The notes beneath the pieces are model-generated. The model was not told the origin of the DNA. It saw only the letters and a program-made list of their open reading frames with translations, and ran no database searches. A stretch of DNA of 64,000 nucleotides, taken from the NCBI GenBank assembly GCA_963594655.1, contig CAVBFD010000001.1:20638-84637 (forward strand). The letters are read 5' to 3'. The stretch's first letter is position 1; each line of letters opens with the position of its first letter. The translations under genes were made by a program, and so were the position numbers. Positions 1-9,501 of this stretch are shown here, in pieces. This stretch comes from Colivivens sp963594655. GTDB taxonomy: Bacteria > Bacteroidota > Bacteroidia > Bacteroidales > Bacteroidaceae.

Positions 1-2
1 TA

Positions 3-1520
3 CAGGGACTGGACGCGCTGCCAGTCACCATCGAGACTTGCATCAACCAATGTCCCGCGTCACGCTTCTCCATTGTCGGACTGCCCGACAGCGCTGTCCG
101 CGAGAGTCAGGACAGGGTATTGTCCGCATTGGCAGACAATGACTACAAGATAAACATGAAGGAGATTATAGTCAATCTCGCACCTGCCGACATCAAGAAG
201 GAAGGGTCGGGGTTCGATCTCCCCATTGCCCTCGGTATACTGATGTCGATGAAGTATCTGGATACGAAGGGCATTGAGAAAAACATGTTTGTGGGGGAAC
301 TCGGTCTTGACGGCACGGTACAGCCGGTGAAGGGCGCGCTTCCGATTGCAATCAAAGCACGGCAAATGGGGTTTGAGGGACTGTTCGTGCCGGAAGAAAA
401 CGTGCGTGAGGCGGCTGTGGTGAACAAACTGAAGGTGTACGGCATCAAACACCTCATGGAAGTGGTGGGTTTCCTCTCGGGAACGTCCACTATTGTCCCT
501 ACAGAAATCAACACGCGTGAGTTGTTCTTCTCGCAGCAGTGCCATTTCGACTTCGACTTCGATGAGGTAAAGGGACAGGAGAATGTCAAGCGGGCGTTTG
601 AAGTGGCGGCGGCCGGTGGACACAACATCATACTCGTCGGCAGTCCCGGTTGCGGCAAGTCGATGATGTCAAAGCGCATCCCCTCCATCTTGCCTCCGCT
701 GTCACTTGCGGAAAGTCTGGAGACTACCCAGATACACAGTATTGCAGGTAAGTTGGGGAAGGACACGTCACTCATAACCCAACGTCCTTTCCGTTCGCCC
801 CACCACACGGTGTCCGACGTGGCGTTGGTGGGCGGCGGCACCACGTTCATGCCCGGAGAGATATGTCTCGCACATAACGGAGTACTGTTCCTCGATGAAT
901 TCACCGAGTTTTCCAAGCCTGTGCTGGAGACACTGCGCCAACCCCTTGAAGACAGGGTTATAACCATATCAAGGGCGCGCTATAACATCACGATGCCCTG
1001 CTCGTTCATGCTTGTGGCGTCGATGAATCCATGTCCATGCGGATACAAGCACCATCCTACCCATCCCTGTGTGTGTACACCGTCACAGGTTCAGCGTTAC
1101 CTCAACAAGATAAGTGGACCGTTGATGGACAGGATAGACATTCAAGTGGAGGTGGAGAGTGTTCCGTTCTGCGACATGGCTGACAAGCCCAAGGGTGAGT
1201 CGAGCGCGACGATACGTGAGAGGGTCATCAAGGCGCGCAAGATACAGGAAGAGAGGTACAAGGATGTGAAGGGGGTACACTGCAACGCCCAGATGACATC
1301 CTCGCAACTGACAAGGTATGCCTGTCTCGACGCTCAGAGTACAGAACGTCTGCGTGACGCCATGAAACGGCTCAACCTGTCCGCACGCGCCTACGACCGT
1401 ATACTGAAAGTGGCGCGCACCATCGCTGACCTTGACGGCAGTGAGAACATACAGTCCAGACATATAGGCGAGGCCATCGGCTACAGGAATCTCGACCGCA
1501 GCGACTGGATGGAAGATTGA
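3..1520 (+). CDS. yifB: YifB/ComM-family Mg-chelatase-like AAA+ ATPase (5' end outside window)
   Basis: The reading frame is open from base 3 to the stop at 1520, so the N-terminus lies outside the window; 505 residues are visible. The first residues (GLDALPVTIE, then FSIVGLPDSAVRES) match the ribosomal-S5-like N-terminal domain of the YifB/ComM family. Walker A GSPGCGKS is near visible residue 213 and Walker B VLFLDEF near 296, followed by the family's Cys-rich NPCPCG loop and a C-terminal Mg-chelatase helical domain. ComM in proteobacteria is a hexameric helicase for branch migration during natural transformation; the Bacteroidota homologues are conserved but their role is not settled. It converges on the next gene with only 18 bases between them. 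An internal TTG at 120 could be mistaken for the start, but the homology clearly continues upstream of it. Confidence 0.93.
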   Translation, partial: QGLDALPVTIETCINQCPASRFSIVGLPDSAVRESQDRVLSALADNDYKINMKEIIVNLAPADIKKEGSGFDLPIALGILMSMKYLDTKGIEKNMFVGELGLDGTVQPVKGALPIAIKARQMGFEGLFVPEENVREAAVVNKLKVYGIKHLMEVVGFLSGTSTIVPTEINTRELFFSQQCHFDFDFDEVKGQENVKRAFEVAAAGGHNIILVGSPGCGKSMMSKRIPSILPPLSLAESLETTQIHSIAGKLGKDTSLITQRPFRSPHHTVSDVALVGGGTTFMPGEICLAHNGVLFLDEFTEFSKPVLETLRQPLEDRVITISRARYNITMPCSFMLVASMNPCPCGYKHHPTHPCVCTPSQVQRYLNKISGPLMDRIDIQVEVESVPFCDMADKPKGESSATIRERVIKARKIQEERYKDVKGVHCNAQMTSSQLTRYACLDAQSTERLRDAMKRLNLSARAYDRILKVARTIADLDGSENIQSRHIGEAIGYRNLDRSDWMED

Positions 1521-1538
1521 CAGGAGCTGTCCCGACTC

Positions 1539-3650
1539 TCACAGCACCCACCGCAACAGAAACTGCAAGTCCTCCCTGTGGTCAGCGTTTATCACATCCA
1601 GACTGCTGCCTATGGTGTCACGGTCGAAATACTTGGACACTGATAAACGTCCCATGACATACAGGTTGCGGATTATGGGATATGACAGCAGAAGGACGGA
1701 ACGTATACCGTGTCCGTACTGCGATGACATCCCCGATGAATAGATTAACGACGGCTCGTAGAGATACACACGCGAGCTGTATGAAGTGGTGTTGAAGTAG
1801 GTCACCATAAGGTCTATGCGCTTACCGCTCTGCGTCCTGCTTGCAAGTCGCGCGTTCTGCGACAGCATGAAACCATACTCGTTGGACACATCCGGATTGA
1901 ACACGTGGGTGCCATAGAGGATGGTCTTGGTGGAGAAGGTGGGCGTGAACTGTCTGCTGTATTGTATCTTGAGGTTCTGGTTGGTATAGTAATGCAACTC
2001 TGTCGCGTCCTTACTCACCTTATAGTCCTTCTGCTTCGATTTGAAGCGGTAGTTGACAACAAGGGACGACTTGTCCGAAGGGACGTACGTGGCGCGGACC
2101 ATACAGTCTATTCCGTTCGATCCGTCCGACACCTGGTATTTCCTGTAAGGGAAGGTGAACCCGTCGGCATACGCCTCTACATACAGCCGGCTCGCCACCT
2201 GTGTCTTCACACCTGCATATACACCCGACTCGTTCTGAGGCTTACTGTTCTCGCCAAAGCCGTTGGCGTACAATGTGGCGTACTGCTTGCCGTAATGACG
2301 CAGAAGGAGTACCAGTGAGGTATTGGCATTGGTGGTGTACCTTATTATATTTACCGTAGCCAACCCCTTGTTCCTCCTTTCTCCATACATGTAATTCAGG
2401 GCAAAGGCAGTCTCGCCCATGACCGACAGACGACGGTGGCGGAACGAGTAGTTCACGCCAGTGGCACTGAAGTCATTCCCCTGCGGGTTATACATCCTGT
2501 AGAGACTTGCCTCAGTATTGTATTTGGGCAGTAACGGTATGGACAGATGAGAGTACAGGGTGGTCATGCCTATACCCCAGTTGTTGCCGCTGTACTGGAA
2601 TCCACCACCGGCAGAGAGTTCGTCCATATTACCCTTTTTGCTTATCTCCAGTTTGGTGCGGTGCAGTCCGTCCTGTTTGAGTGAGGTGACCGACTCATAT
2701 CCATTCTCCTCCATGCTCTTGGCATTGACAGTGCCGTCTATGTCACGGAAAGATACATATGCCGTCACGTCAAAGCGTCTGAGTAGGCGTACGGTAGCCG
2801 CGGCACCCCTGAAGTAATTCACCTCCGACATTGACGAGTGCTTGCTTATACCCCGGTTGGTGGACGATGAAGACGACATGCTGGAAATCTTTCCGAAACT
2901 CATAGAGCTGTTGACCACCAGTCCCTGTCCGAAACTGAGTTTATAGTCGCCAATCACCAGTTTCTGTATCCTGCCAATCTTCTGCAGCATCACGTAGCCT
3001 GCCCAATAGTCGATACCCTTTTCCCCGACATCCTTCTCCATCTGCACTCCGGCGTAAAGATGTTGCATCGATTCAAACCGGTACCTGAACGAATGGTAGA
3101 AGCGTGTGCCTTGGTAAACCTTGTTGGGTGACTTCAGCAGTATACTGTCGGACTTGGGCTTGAATCCCTCCTTGGTATACAGCGGAAAGTCGGAACGCAA
3201 GACCAACTCGTGCTTGCCGTACCTCATGAGGTCACGTAGACGCACATCGCGCGACCGGTCGGCGACAGACGCGTCAACACAACAGAAGAGCGTCAGTCTC
3301 ATGCGTGTCGGATAATCGAGTTCACGTATGTACATCAGTTCCCCTAAAGAAAGCATGGGACGGTTGCGGCTCACATAATCGACTATCGCCAGAACCTGTA
3401 CCGTAGAAAGGAACGGCAGTTGCTGGAGTTGCTGTGCGGTAGCCCCGTTCAGTTCAATCGGGTGTTGGTGTATGTCGTAGAGTTCCTCCACGACATCCTC
3501 GTCATAATCACTTCCCTCGTCATACAACGACTGTATGAAGTCTTCCCAGGTGAGCCTCGCACCCTCTTCCGTCTGGGCGCAGACCGGGCGGCACATGCAT
3601 GACACCACGCACAGTACCGTCAAAAGCCTCATAAAGTTGAGTGTTCTCAT
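1539..3650 (-). CDS. Exported helix-hairpin-helix protein with probable beta-barrel C-terminus
   Basis: 703 residues. An N-terminal signal peptide (about residues 1-25, ending CRPVCAQ) is followed around residues 45-115 by two helix-hairpin-helix motifs (IELNGATAQQLQQLPFLS, then MLSLGELMYIREL) of the ComEA-like kind. The remaining roughly 580 residues are rich in alternating aromatic and polar residues (YHSFRYRFESMQ, YAGVQMEKD, VVNYRFKSKQK), the look of an outer-membrane beta-barrel. Proteins of this architecture are widespread in Bacteroidota and usually annotated only as helix-hairpin-helix domain proteins; I know of no established function. It stands alone on the minus strand, convergent with the YifB gene and separated by 82 bases from the amidase gene upstream. 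Confidence 0.7.
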   Translation of the reverse strand: MRTLNFMRLLTVLCVVSCMCRPVCAQTEEGARLTWEDFIQSLYDEGSDYDEDVVEELYDIHQHPIELNGATAQQLQQLPFLSTVQVLAIVDYVSRNRPMLSLGELMYIRELDYPTRMRLTLFCCVDASVADRSRDVRLRDLMRYGKHELVLRSDFPLYTKEGFKPKSDSILLKSPNKVYQGTRFYHSFRYRFESMQHLYAGVQMEKDVGEKGIDYWAGYVMLQKIGRIQKLVIGDYKLSFGQGLVVNSSMSFGKISSMSSSSSTNRGISKHSSMSEVNYFRGAAATVRLLRRFDVTAYVSFRDIDGTVNAKSMEENGYESVTSLKQDGLHRTKLEISKKGNMDELSAGGGFQYSGNNWGIGMTTLYSHLSIPLLPKYNTEASLYRMYNPQGNDFSATGVNYSFRHRRLSVMGETAFALNYMYGERRNKGLATVNIIRYTTNANTSLVLLLRHYGKQYATLYANGFGENSKPQNESGVYAGVKTQVASRLYVEAYADGFTFPYRKYQVSDGSNGIDCMVRATYVPSDKSSLVVNYRFKSKQKDYKVSKDATELHYYTNQNLKIQYSRQFTPTFSTKTILYGTHVFNPDVSNEYGFMLSQNARLASRTQSGKRIDLMVTYFNTTSYSSRVYLYEPSLIYSSGMSSQYGHGIRSVLLLSYPIIRNLYVMGRLSVSKYFDRDTIGSSLDVINADHREDLQFLLRWVL

Positions 3651-3732
3651 AAACTTCTCTATAATTGTTGTTGTCTGTAATCATACCGTCATGTGGTGAC
3701 TGTTACGAAACCGTGTCGTCCAGTCATGCTCC

Positions 3733-4515
3733 CTAATAAAACTTGTTCCATATAATGTCCTGTAGTGTAGGGTATTTCTTACGGTATCTCAAGAGAGTCG
3801 GCATGTCGATGTCTCCGGTAATCTCGCACTCCGTATCCGCAGGTCCGTCCGCAATGGTATGTCCATAGGGGTGTATGATTCTGGATCCGCCGTAATACTC
3901 ACCATAGTCGTCCGCACCAATACGGTTGCATACAGCCACAAAGCACTGGTTCTCTATGGCACGCGCCACAGGCAGGGTCTCCCATGCCGCACTGCGCGCC
4001 ACAGGGTAGTTGGCTGAATACACTATCAGGTCGTACAGGATGTTCCCTTCGGCATCGGTGTTGTTGCGACACCACATAGGGAACTGCAGGTCATAACATA
4101 TCTCCAACAGGATTTTAACTCCACGGAATTCAACGATCACCCGGTCGTCGCCGGCGGTATACTGCTTGCCCTCGCCTCCGTAAGTGAAGAGGTGGCTTTT
4201 GTCGTAGTGCGTAACCGTTCCATTGGGTTGGACGAAGTACATGCGGTTGTAGTACCTGCCCTTATCCTCCACAGCGATGCTTCCACATATAGCGCCGTCC
4301 ACAGCCGCCGCCTTCTCCTTCATCCACCGCAGAGTCTCCGGGTTGGAAGCTGGTTCGGCAAACCACTGCGGATAGGTGAGGAAGCCGGTGGTGAACATCT
4401 CTGGCAGCAGGTAAAGGTCCGAACCCGGAGTCCTGTCTATCGCCTCTCCTATTTTCCGTAAGTTGAACTGGGGCGACTGCCATGCGGTGTCCTGTTGTAG
4501 AAGTGTTATCCTCAT
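3733..4515 (-). CDS. Nitrilase-superfamily amidohydrolase (YafV/omega-amidase-like)
   Basis: 260 residues, a usual length for single-domain nitrilase-fold hydrolases. The Glu-Lys-Cys triad is visible: Glu in LLPEMFTTGF near residue 39, Lys in HYDKSHLF near 107 and Cys in LEICYDLQFP near 140. The DLQFP and WCRN context is that of the YafV/NIT2-like branch, which hydrolyses omega-amides such as alpha-ketoglutaramate made in methionine salvage and transamination; that substrate is inferred from the subfamily. The C-terminus (RYRKKYPTLQDI) is also typical. The gene starts 4 bases after the stop of the polyprenyl synthase gene, so the two probably share a transcript, although no functional link is obvious. 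Confidence 0.86.
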   Translation of the reverse strand: MRITLLQQDTAWQSPQFNLRKIGEAIDRTPGSDLYLLPEMFTTGFLTYPQWFAEPASNPETLRWMKEKAAAVDGAICGSIAVEDKGRYYNRMYFVQPNGTVTHYDKSHLFTYGGEGKQYTAGDDRVIVEFRGVKILLEICYDLQFPMWCRNNTDAEGNILYDLIVYSANYPVARSAAWETLPVARAIENQCFVAVCNRIGADDYGEYYGGSRIIHPYGHTIADGPADTECEITGDIDMPTLLRYRKKYPTLQDIIWNKFY

Positions 4516-4519
4516 GTCT

Positions 4520-5473
4520 TTAATACGTCCTGCCTACAACATAGTCCACATACTCGCGCAATGCCCGTGTGACCTCGTTGTCCTTATACTTGTCCAGCAA
4601 CCCACAGGCCTTGTCCGCATAGCCGTGCATGACCTGTGTCGCATATTCAATTCCACGGTGCTGCCTGGTGAAGTCCAACACCTGTTGTATGTCGTCCTCA
4701 GTGGCACTACGGTCTTTTATCTTACGCACCATGTCCCTGCAATCGGTAGCCGAATGAGTGAGGGCATAGATGGTAGGCAGGGTTATCTTGCCTTCACGCA
4801 GGTCATTGCCAGTCGGTTTACCTATGTCGTCTGTAAGGTTGTCGAATATATCGTCCTTTATCTGGAAACACATGCCCACGTATTCACCGAACAGCCCCAT
4901 GTTTTCCACGTCATCCTCTTCCGCACCTGCCGTGATTGCCCCCGACCTCGCACAAGCGGAGAAAAGAACGGCTGTCTTGTTCCTTATTATGTCGTAATAG
5001 GTCGTCTCCGACAAGTCTGTGTTGGATATGTTCAACAGTTGCAGCAACTCTCCGTTGGACAGTCCCTGTGCCGCACTGGAGAGTATGTCCACGAGTCGGG
5101 TGTCGTGCGTGTCCGCAAGGAACTTGAGCGCGGACGCAAGGATATAGTCGCCCACAAGCACAGCCACCTTATTGCCTTCGGCGTAATTGAGCGAGTCCTG
5201 TCCACGTCGCTCGTCGCTCTCGTCCACCACATCGTCATGCACAAGACTGGCTGTATGGAACGCCTCATAGGCGGCGGCCACGTTGAGTGTGCCTCCGTTG
5301 ATTCCACCGAACAGTTTGGCTGACAGCAGAACCAGGATTGGGCGCATCATCTTGCCTGAACGGCCGAGGATGGTTGTCAGAGCCCTGCCGAGCAGAGGGT
5401 TGTCGTGCCGGCACAGGTCTGTGAGAAGAGTCCTGCATTGCTGTAGTTCCGCTTGTACTATACTGTTGTTCAT
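4520..5473 (-). CDS. Polyprenyl synthetase family protein (trans-prenyl diphosphate synthase)
   Basis: 317 residues, full length for trans-isoprenyl diphosphate synthases that elongate FPP/GPP with IPP for quinone side chains. Both Asp-rich motifs are present: first DDVVDESDERRG (FARM) near residue 80 and second KDDIFDN (SARM) near 207. GKMMRP near residue 38 and the KTA stretch of RNKTAVLF near 165 are further family positions. The product chain length cannot be read reliably by eye; in Bacteroidota these usually supply menaquinone side chains (octaprenyl/solanesyl-type). It is followed at once by the amidase gene. Confidence 0.93.
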   Translation of the reverse strand: MNNSIVQAELQQCRTLLTDLCRHDNPLLGRALTTILGRSGKMMRPILVLLSAKLFGGINGGTLNVAAAYEAFHTASLVHDDVVDESDERRGQDSLNYAEGNKVAVLVGDYILASALKFLADTHDTRLVDILSSAAQGLSNGELLQLLNISNTDLSETTYYDIIRNKTAVLFSACARSGAITAGAEEDDVENMGLFGEYVGMCFQIKDDIFDNLTDDIGKPTGNDLREGKITLPTIYALTHSATDCRDMVRKIKDRSATEDDIQQVLDFTRQHRGIEYATQVMHGYADKACGLLDKYKDNEVTRALREYVDYVVGRTY

Positions 5474-5508
5474 ACTCTTTACTTACGGGCGTTTGATTAT
5501 CGTGACGG

Positions 5509-6873
5509 TTAGTTCTTGAAACTGTGTATAGGAGCCGGTATACGTCCCGCACGGTTGATGAAACGGTTGCAACTGAACGTGTTTACCGGCATAACTGGAG
5601 CATAACCCAGCAAACCTCCGAATTCAACGGTGTCGCCCACCTTCTTGCCTTCGACAGGGATGATACGTACAGCGGTAGTCTTCTGGTTGACCATTCCTAT
5701 AGCGGATTCATCGGCGATGATGCCAGAGATGGTCGAAGCCGTCGTGTCTCCCGGGATGGCTATCATGTCAAGTCCGACAGAACATACACAGGTCATCGCT
5801 TCCAGTTTCTCTATGGTAAGCGCACCCGCCTCCACCGCGTCTATCATGCCCTGGTCCTCGCTCACAGGAATGAACGCCCCTGAGAGTCCGCCCACATAAC
5901 TGCTTGCCATCACTCCGCCCTTCTTGACCTGGTCGTTGAGCAGCGCCAAGGCTGCGGTAGTACCGGGAGCGCCGGCCTTCTCCACACCGATACACTGGAG
6001 GATGTCTGCCACTGAGTCCCCGATAGCCGGAGTCGGCGCGAGGGAGAGGTCGATTATCCCGAACGGCACACCCAGACGTTTGCTTGCCTCCTGGGCGACC
6101 AACTGTCCGACACGTGTTATCTTAAACGCTGTCTTCTTTATTGTCTCACACAGAACCTCGAAGTTGGCGTCGGGAATCTGCTGCAAGGCGTACTTCACCA
6201 CGCCCGGTCCGCTTACTCCCACATTGATGATGGCATCAGCCTCGCTCACACCGTGGAAAGCCCCTGCCATGAACGGGTTGTCGTCGGGCGCATTGCAGAG
6301 AACCACCAGTTTGGCACATCCGATGGAATCACTGTCACGGGTCAGTGCGGCAGTCTGTTTTATTATCTCGCCCATGAGGCGCACGGCATCCATGTTGATT
6401 CCCGTCTTGGTGGAACCCACATTGACAGAGCTGCATATGCGCTCGGTCTCCGCCATCGCTTCGGGTATAGACCGTATCAGCAGTTCGTCACTGCGCGTCA
6501 TTCCCTTCGACACCACGGCACTGTATCCACCTATGAAGTTGACCCCGACCTCATGCGCCACCTCGTCCAATGCCTTGGCTATCCGCACATAGTCCGACGG
6601 AGTGTCGCAACAGGAACCGCCTACCAGTGACACTGGCGTGATGGATATGCGTTTGTTGACAATGGGAATGGCAAACTCACGGGATATCTCCTCACCGGTA
6701 CTTACCAGATTGCTGGCGTACCGGCTTATCTTCTCCTTTATTTTGCGGCAAGTGGTCTCCAGACTCTGGTCCGCACAGTCAAGCAGACTGATTCCCATCG
6801 TGATGGTACGGACATCGAGATTCTCCTGTTCGATCATCTTGTTGGTCTCGAACACTTCATTGATATTGATCAT
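5509..6873 (-). CDS. PFL-family (UPF0210 / DUF711) protein
   Basis: 454 residues, matching the full-length UPF0210 family, which is distantly related in fold to pyruvate formate lyase but lacks a demonstrated activity. Recognisable stretches are the N-terminal ENLDVRTITMGISLLDCAD, the Gly-rich FIGGYSAVVSKG near residue 118, SGPGVVKYAL, and the C-terminal GGLLGYAPVMPVN. Its start codon overlaps the stop of the upstream ACT-domain gene as ATGA, so the two are translationally coupled. This ACT-UPF0210 pair is widely conserved across bacteria and archaea, which supports a joint metabolic or regulatory role, but the reaction is unknown. Confidence 0.9.
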   Translation of the reverse strand: MININEVFETNKMIEQENLDVRTITMGISLLDCADQSLETTCRKIKEKISRYASNLVSTGEEISREFAIPIVNKRISITPVSLVGGSCCDTPSDYVRIAKALDEVAHEVGVNFIGGYSAVVSKGMTRSDELLIRSIPEAMAETERICSSVNVGSTKTGINMDAVRLMGEIIKQTAALTRDSDSIGCAKLVVLCNAPDDNPFMAGAFHGVSEADAIINVGVSGPGVVKYALQQIPDANFEVLCETIKKTAFKITRVGQLVAQEASKRLGVPFGIIDLSLAPTPAIGDSVADILQCIGVEKAGAPGTTAALALLNDQVKKGGVMASSYVGGLSGAFIPVSEDQGMIDAVEAGALTIEKLEAMTCVCSVGLDMIAIPGDTTASTISGIIADESAIGMVNQKTTAVRIIPVEGKKVGDTVEFGGLLGYAPVMPVNTFSCNRFINRAGRIPAPIHSFKN

Positions 6874-7142
6874 ATCCGGTGCATTTTGTTAAAGATGTCC
6901 TCAAGCTGGCATTTCACCTGCACCCCTATCTCGTTGCCGAGCAGGGTCAGTTCCTCTGTCACGCTTCCGAAGTCCTTGGTGCAGTTGTCCATGCTGACAA
7001 TCATCATCATGTTGAAATAGCCCTGTACGATGGTCTGGCTTATGTCGAGGATATTTATCTGGTTGTCCGCAAGGTGTGTACACACTTTAGCAATGATACC
7101 GACGGTATCCTTGCCTACGACTGTGATTATCGCTTTTGTCAT
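6870..7142 (-). CDS. ACT-domain protein (UPF0237 family)
   Basis: 90 residues when started at the ATG at 7142 (MTKAIITVVGKDTVG), which matches the usual family N-terminus; a longer in-frame extension to 7223 would run across the promoter box at 7163 and is not used. The protein is a single ACT domain (GIIAKVCTHLADNQINILD, then an FNMMMIV strand), typically a small-molecule-sensing dimer. Its stop overlaps the start of the UPF0210 gene by ATGA. The family belongs with GcvR-like ACT proteins; the ligand is not known. It is the first gene of a two-gene operon. Confidence 0.93.
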   Translation of the reverse strand: MTKAIITVVGKDTVGIIAKVCTHLADNQINILDISQTIVQGYFNMMMIVSMDNCTKDFGSVTEELTLLGNEIGVQVKCQLEDIFNKMHRI

Positions 7143-7162
7143 GATGTAGCTTAATTTTTCTG

Positions 7163-7170
7163 CAAAGGTA
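7163..7170 (-). promoter_or_regulatory. Putative -7 box of the ACT/UPF0210 operon
   Basis: On the minus strand the bases read TACCTTTG, a perfect match to the Bacteroidota -7 consensus TAnnTTTG, about 20 bases upstream of the ATG at 7142. No clear TTTG -33 element is seen at the expected distance. Confidence 0.6.
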
Positions 7171-7244
7171 GACAAAAATAATGACACAACGATGTTGAAG
7201 ACGAGTATAATGCCCTGCGGCATTGCTGTTTTAGTAATTATTCA

Positions 7245-7252
7245 TACCTTTG
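7245..7252 (+). promoter_or_regulatory. Putative -7 box upstream of the WbqC-like gene
   Basis: TACCTTTG matches TAnnTTTG and lies 33 bases before the ATG at 7286. With the box at 7163 on the other strand it makes the 7143-7285 gap a divergent promoter region. Confidence 0.6.
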
Positions 7253-7285
7253 CAAGACGTTTGATGAGCATAGACTGTAATTCAC

Positions 7286-7828
7286 ATGAGTATGACCACA
7301 GGATACCTGTCCCCAGTGAGCTGGTGGATGAAATGGATAGCGGAAGGAATGCCGGAGTCCGACAATGAGGTGGTGTTCGACAAGCATGGCGGCTACAACC
7401 ACTGTATGATTGACTCACCCAACGGACCGCTTCAACTGACCGTTCCTGTGCAGAAGTCCTGCCACAAGCCGCAACTGGTCAAGGATGTCAGGATAAGCGA
7501 ACACGACGGGTGGAGACGGAAACACTGGCACGCACTGGAATCGACATACTTCAACAGTCCCTTCTTCGAGTACTACCGGGATGATTTCCTTCGGGTCTAT
7601 GAGGGAAAGCAGGAATTTCTTGTGGACTTCAACCATGATTTGCTGACACTCATCACCGACCTGTTGGACTTGAGGCATGTGGATTTGTCGTGCAACCCCT
7701 GCCGTCCAGTCTCTGAATACTATCAGGTGTTTGCGGGAAAACACGGTTTCCTGTCAGACCTGAGCGTGGTAGACTTACTCTTCAATATGGGGTCGGAAAG
7801 TTTAATTACCTTTAATAATAAGGCATAA
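7286..7828 (+). CDS. WbqC-like family protein
   Basis: 180 residues, slightly short of the roughly 200-230 residues common in this family. The N-terminus (TGYLSPVSWWMKWI) and the central conserved patch (LQLTVPV, then DVRISEHDGWRRKHW) are the hallmarks of WbqC proteins: the paired pattern of a polar-aromatic N-terminus and a W-R-K-H-W motif. WbqC was named from O-antigen loci, but Bacteroidota carry a copy outside sugar clusters and its function there is not established; proposed relatives include enzymes acting on modified sugars. The gene has its own promoter box and is followed, after 126 bases, by GlyRS on the same strand. Confidence 0.8.
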   Translation: MSMTTGYLSPVSWWMKWIAEGMPESDNEVVFDKHGGYNHCMIDSPNGPLQLTVPVQKSCHKPQLVKDVRISEHDGWRRKHWHALESTYFNSPFFEYYRDDFLRVYEGKQEFLVDFNHDLLTLITDLLDLRHVDLSCNPCRPVSEYYQVFAGKHGFLSDLSVVDLLFNMGSESLITFNNKA

Positions 7829-7864
7829 TTATGTCATGTGGCTTATCCGTTGGTTTTTTTTTAT

Positions 7865-7872
7865 TACCTTTG
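7865..7872 (+). promoter_or_regulatory. Putative -7 box of the glycyl-tRNA synthetase gene
   Basis: TACCTTTG follows a T-rich run and sits about 80 bases before the GlyRS ATG at 7955, giving a leader of roughly 70 bases. I see no convincing riboswitch fold in that leader. Confidence 0.6.
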
Positions 7873-7954
7873 TCCCCCAACTGTGGGCTTTAGTGGTGTC
7901 ATGCCATTAGGAAGGCCTTTCTGATAGGAAAAAGAACAAAAGACAAGATATAAA

Positions 7955-9499
7955 ATGGCACAAGAAGATGTTTTTAAGAAAGTAGTGTCACACTGCAAGG
8001 AGTATGGTTTCGTGTTTCCTTCAAGCGACATCTACGACGGACTGGGAGCCGTATACGACTACGGACAGAACGGTGTTGAGTTGAAAAACAATATCAAACA
8101 GTACTGGTGGCAGAGCATGGTACTCATGCACGAGAATATTGTCGGCATCGACTCCGCGATATTCATGCACCCTACCATCTGGAAGGCGTCAGGGCATGTG
8201 GATGCGTTCAACGACCCTTTGATTGACAACAAAGACTCCAAGAAACGTTACCGCGCGGATGTCCTTATCGAGGACCAGATTGCCAAATACGACGAGAAGA
8301 TAGAGAAGGAAGTGGCTAAGGCACGGAAACGCTTCGGTGACTCTTTCGACGAACAGAAATACCGCGAGACCAGTCCTAAGGTATCTGAGGAACTGGCAAA
8401 GCGTGACGCTCTTCACGAACGTTACAAGAAGGCGATGAACGCCATGGACTTGGACGAGCTGCGTCAGATTATCCTCGACGAGGAGATAGTCTGTCCGATA
8501 AGCGGAACAAGGAACTGGACTGAGGTTCGTCAGTTTAACCTCATGTTCAAGACGGAGCTTGGAAGTACCGCTGACGGATCATCCACCATATACCTGCGTC
8601 CGGAAACAGCACAGGGTATCTTCGTGAACTACCTGAACGTGCAGAAGACTGGGCGCATGAAGATACCGTTCGGTATCGCACAGATAGGCAAGGCGTTCCG
8701 CAACGAGATAGTGGCGCGCCAGTTCATCTTCCGTATGAGGGAGTTCGAGCAGATGGAGATGCAGTTCTTCATCAAGCCGGGAACTGAACTTGACTGGTTC
8801 AGCACTTGGAAGAAGACTCGTATGGCATGGCATCAGAACCTTGGTTTTGGGGCGGAGAACTACCGTTTCCACGACCATGAGAAACTGGCGCACTACGCCA
8901 ATGCGGCTACAGACATCGAGTTCAGGATGCCGTTCGGTTTCAAGGAGGTGGAGGGAATACACAGCCGCACCAACTTCGACCTCTCACAGCATGAGAAGTT
9001 CTCGGGCAAGAGCATCAAGTACTTCGACCCGGAACTGAACGAGTCATACACTCCGTATGTCATAGAGACTTCCATCGGAGTAGACCGTATGTTCCTCTCC
9101 GTTATGTGTCACAGTTACCAGGAGGAGAAGTTGGAGAACGGCGAGACACGTGTGGTACTCAAGTTGCCGGCTGCGTTGGCTCCGGTGAAGCTCGCCATCA
9201 TGCCGCTCACCAAGAAAGACGGTCTGCCGGAGAAGGCACGCGAGATTCTCGACGACCTGAAGTTCAACTTCAACTGCCAGTACGACGAGAAAGACTCCAT
9301 CGGTAAACGCTACCGTCGTCAGGATGCCATAGGAACTCCTTACTGCATCACTGTCGACCACCAGTCACTTGAGGACAACACCGTCACTATCCGTTTCCGC
9401 GACACCATGGAACAGGAGAGGGTGAATATCGCTGATTTGAAGGGAATCATTGAGGACAAGGTTACCATCACCAGTCTTCTCAAGAAACTGAACAACTGA
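7955..9499 (+). CDS. glyS: Glycine--tRNA ligase, single-chain alpha2 type
   Basis: 514 residues. Charges tRNA-Gly with glycine in the cytoplasm. It is the alpha2 class II enzyme shared by eukaryotes, archaea and some bacteria including Bacteroidota, not the alpha2beta2 type of enterobacteria. The N-terminus (FVFPSSDIYDGLGAVYDYG) is diagnostic; motif 2 is the FRNEIVARQFIFRMREFEQ region near residue 250, and motif 3 the IGVDRMFLS region near 370. The C-terminal anticodon-binding domain begins with APVKLAIMPL. It is followed after 2 bases by the FKBP lipoprotein gene, so they are probably cotranscribed. Confidence 0.98.
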   Translation: MAQEDVFKKVVSHCKEYGFVFPSSDIYDGLGAVYDYGQNGVELKNNIKQYWWQSMVLMHENIVGIDSAIFMHPTIWKASGHVDAFNDPLIDNKDSKKRYRADVLIEDQIAKYDEKIEKEVAKARKRFGDSFDEQKYRETSPKVSEELAKRDALHERYKKAMNAMDLDELRQIILDEEIVCPISGTRNWTEVRQFNLMFKTELGSTADGSSTIYLRPETAQGIFVNYLNVQKTGRMKIPFGIAQIGKAFRNEIVARQFIFRMREFEQMEMQFFIKPGTELDWFSTWKKTRMAWHQNLGFGAENYRFHDHEKLAHYANAATDIEFRMPFGFKEVEGIHSRTNFDLSQHEKFSGKSIKYFDPELNESYTPYVIETSIGVDRMFLSVMCHSYQEEKLENGETRVVLKLPAALAPVKLAIMPLTKKDGLPEKAREILDDLKFNFNCQYDEKDSIGKRYRRQDAIGTPYCITVDHQSLEDNTVTIRFRDTMEQERVNIADLKGIIEDKVTITSLLKKLNN

Positions 9500-9501
9500 T
9501 A

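Noticed and set aside
143..967. 274-residue minus-strand frame
   Set aside because: Antisense to the YifB-like gene, Ser/Pro-rich shadow translation.
4463..5323. 286-residue plus-strand frame
   Set aside because: Antisense to the polyprenyl synthase gene, which has both Asp-rich motifs in its own frame.
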